Assembly: GCF_030010375.1 (NCBI RefSeq)
Contig: NZ_JASCRY010000002.1
Span: forward strand, 310,001 to 374,000
Direction of reading: 5' to 3'
Origin: Flavobacterium yafengii
GTDB lineage: Bacteria > Bacteroidota > Bacteroidia > Flavobacteriales > Flavobacteriaceae
Length of the DNA: 64,000 nt
The notes below the pieces were generated by a model. That model made no database searches. It was not told the origin of the DNA and worked only from the letters and a program-made list of their open reading frames with translations. The position numbers were made by a program, and so were the translations under genes. Below are positions 62,898-64,000 of this stretch, one piece after another (within the stretch, counting starts at the first letter, position 1; each line of letters begins with the position of its first letter).

Positions 62898-63242
62898 TTA
62901 TAAAATAAAAGAGGCTACTTTTTCTAAATCACGCCCTATAATTGCCGAGTTCCCATTGATTACGATTGGTCTTTCAATTAAAATTGGATTAGAAATCAGG
63001 GCTTGAATAATTTGTTTGTCATTCATTTTTTGGTCTTTAAAGTTTTCTATCCAAATTTTTTCTTTTTGACGAACTAATTCAATAGGTTTCCTGTTTAACT
63101 TTTCAATAATAGCAGACAGCTCTTCATATGTAGGTGGGTTTATCAGATAATTGATGACTTCAAACTCTTTTTTTGAGTTCTCAATAAATGCGAGGCAGTT
63201 TCTAGATTTTCCGCAGCGCGAATTATGGTATATTTGTATCAT
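62898..63242 (-). CDS. ArsC/Spx-family thioredoxin-fold reductase
   Basis: A 114-residue protein of the ArsC family. The N-terminal site reads SRCGKSRNC, with the catalytic cysteine early as in glutaredoxin-coupled arsenate reductases. The end carries the usual NPILIERPIVINGNSAIIGR segment. It is annotated in relatives as arsenate reductase, though many such single genes without ars neighbours may act in general redox control. No arsenic-resistance gene is nearby in this window. Confidence 0.88.
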   Translation of the reverse strand: MIQIYHNSRCGKSRNCLAFIENSKKEFEVINYLINPPTYEELSAIIEKLNRKPIELVRQKEKIWIENFKDQKMNDKQIIQALISNPILIERPIVINGNSAIIGRDLEKVASFIL

Positions 63243-63350
63243 AGTTATTATTATTGGGTTGCTTTAAATTGTCATACTAAGGATTAGTATTGATGTAACA
63301 AAAATAGTATTTGCTTAACTAATTATGTATAAAAATTAAACGAAAAATAG

Positions 63351-64000
63351 ATGTTTATAGAACAAGGAATAAAATCAGATAATCATTTTTGGAAATATAT
63401 TTTAGGTTCTTTAGTGATCATTTGCGCTTCATTAGTGGGTCAGTTGCCACTTTTGATGGGAATGTTATATGAAACAATTTATAATGGAAAGCCATATCCA
63501 ACAAGTAATGAAGCGGTAATGCGTTTTTTTGACTCTAATTTGACTTTGTTTTTAATACTGATTTCCTTTGTTTTTATTATGCTTGGCATTGTGTTGGTAG
63601 TTCGTAATTTACACGGACAGACGATGCTTTCAGTAACCACAGCAAGAGAAAAAATAGATTGGAAAAGAGTTGGATTTTCTTTTATGATTTGGTCTGTTTT
63701 TACAATTGTATCCACTTTGCTTTTCTATTTTTCTAATCCTATAGATTTTATAATCAATTTTAAACCAGTTCCTTTTGCAATTTTAGTGGTAATAGGTGTG
63801 CTTCTGATTCCTATTCAAACCAGTTCCGAAGAATATATTTTTAGAGGATACTTAATGCAGGGTTTCGCTAATCTTGCCAAGAATAAATGGTTCCCTCTAT
63901 TGATGACTTCGGTTATCTTTGGAGGAATGCATGTTTTTAATCCTGAAGTGGCTAAAATAGGGTATATAGTACTTGTTTATTACATAGGGACTGGGCTTTT
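63351..64000 (+). CDS. CPBP-family intramembrane glutamic endopeptidase, cut by the window edge
   Basis: From ATG 63351 (MFIEQGIKSDNHFW) the frame stays open to the end of the window, giving 216 full codons. Several hydrophobic segments are seen (YILGSLVIICASLVGQLPLL, FLILISFVFIMLGIVLVV, VGFSFMIWSVFTIVSTLLF). The family motifs are present: SSEEYIFRGYLMQG (EExxxR) and FGGMHVFNP with the catalytic histidine. These proteases (Abi/Rce1-like) cut within or near membranes; targets are unknown. The C-terminus, with the last motif, lies outside. Confidence 0.88.
   Translation, partial: MFIEQGIKSDNHFWKYILGSLVIICASLVGQLPLLMGMLYETIYNGKPYPTSNEAVMRFFDSNLTLFLILISFVFIMLGIVLVVRNLHGQTMLSVTTAREKIDWKRVGFSFMIWSVFTIVSTLLFYFSNPIDFIINFKPVPFAILVVIGVLLIPIQTSSEEYIFRGYLMQGFANLAKNKWFPLLMTSVIFGGMHVFNPEVAKIGYIVLVYYIGTGL

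Overview
The window is AT-rich DNA from a member of the Bacteroidota, most likely Flavobacterium or a close relative. Support: two SusC/SusD pairs, a type IX secretion (T9SS) adhesin with its PorP/SprF and OmpA-type partners, promoters of the Bacteroidota type (TTG, 17-20 nt, TAnnTTTG), and a tmRNA with a GEGNYALAA tag whose CCA end is not encoded. No integrase, transposase, CRISPR array or rRNA gene was seen.

Region 1 (1-2270, minus strand): a zinc alcohol dehydrogenase reading frame interrupted by an in-frame stop at the window edge, an Old Yellow Enzyme gene, and an ArsR-type repressor gene whose promoter carries a perfect dyad and probably gives a leaderless transcript.

Region 2 (2391-20775, minus strand): a complete sialic-acid utilisation locus. 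A ROK regulator precedes susC-susD, N-acetylneuraminate lyase, a NanM-type mutarotase, an MFS transporter, a two-domain sialate O-acetylesterase, an N-acylglucosamine 2-epimerase, a sialidase, nagA, and nagB fused to a LmbE/PIG-L domain. Sialic acid would be released, de-O-acetylated, imported, and converted through ManNAc and GlcNAc to GlcNAc-6-P and fructose-6-P. A GlcNAc kinase is missing here. A plus-strand promoter/terminator pair at the susC start predicts a small antisense RNA of about 110 nt.

Region 3 (20836-28527): amino-acid and sulfur genes under leader-peptide control. ilvN-ilvA are preceded by two tandem Ile/Val leader-peptide attenuators. metY-metX-hom is preceded by a Cys/Met-containing leader peptide and a terminator. 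A YeiH-family transporter follows on the plus strand.

Region 4 (28629-40409): an AraC regulator divergent from a tandem pair of secreted SnoaL/DUF4440-like proteins, then a second SusC/SusD pair followed by a PI-PLC-like/alkaline phosphatase fusion and a convergent secreted metallophosphoesterase. This looks like phosphate-ester scavenging.

Region 5 (40844-53730): a LuxR-type response regulator and a sensor kinase meet tail to tail. They are followed by a 2,108-residue adhesin with eight near-identical DUF11-like repeats and a T9SS sorting domain, a PorP/SprF protein, an OmpA/PD40 protein and a tail-collar-like secreted protein.

Region 6 (53834-64000): tmRNA, a serine hydrolase lipoprotein, a LYS1/alanine-dehydrogenase-like enzyme, a luciferase-like monooxygenase, fumC, a tiny membrane protein, a TonB-dependent receptor, an ArsC-like reductase, and a CPBP membrane protease cut by the right edge.

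The most interesting signals are regulatory: the candidate antisense RNA at the sialic-acid susC, the tandem Ile attenuators on a reduced ilvN-ilvA operon, the Met/Cys leader peptide, and a three-copy terminator repeat shared with the tmRNA 3' flank.
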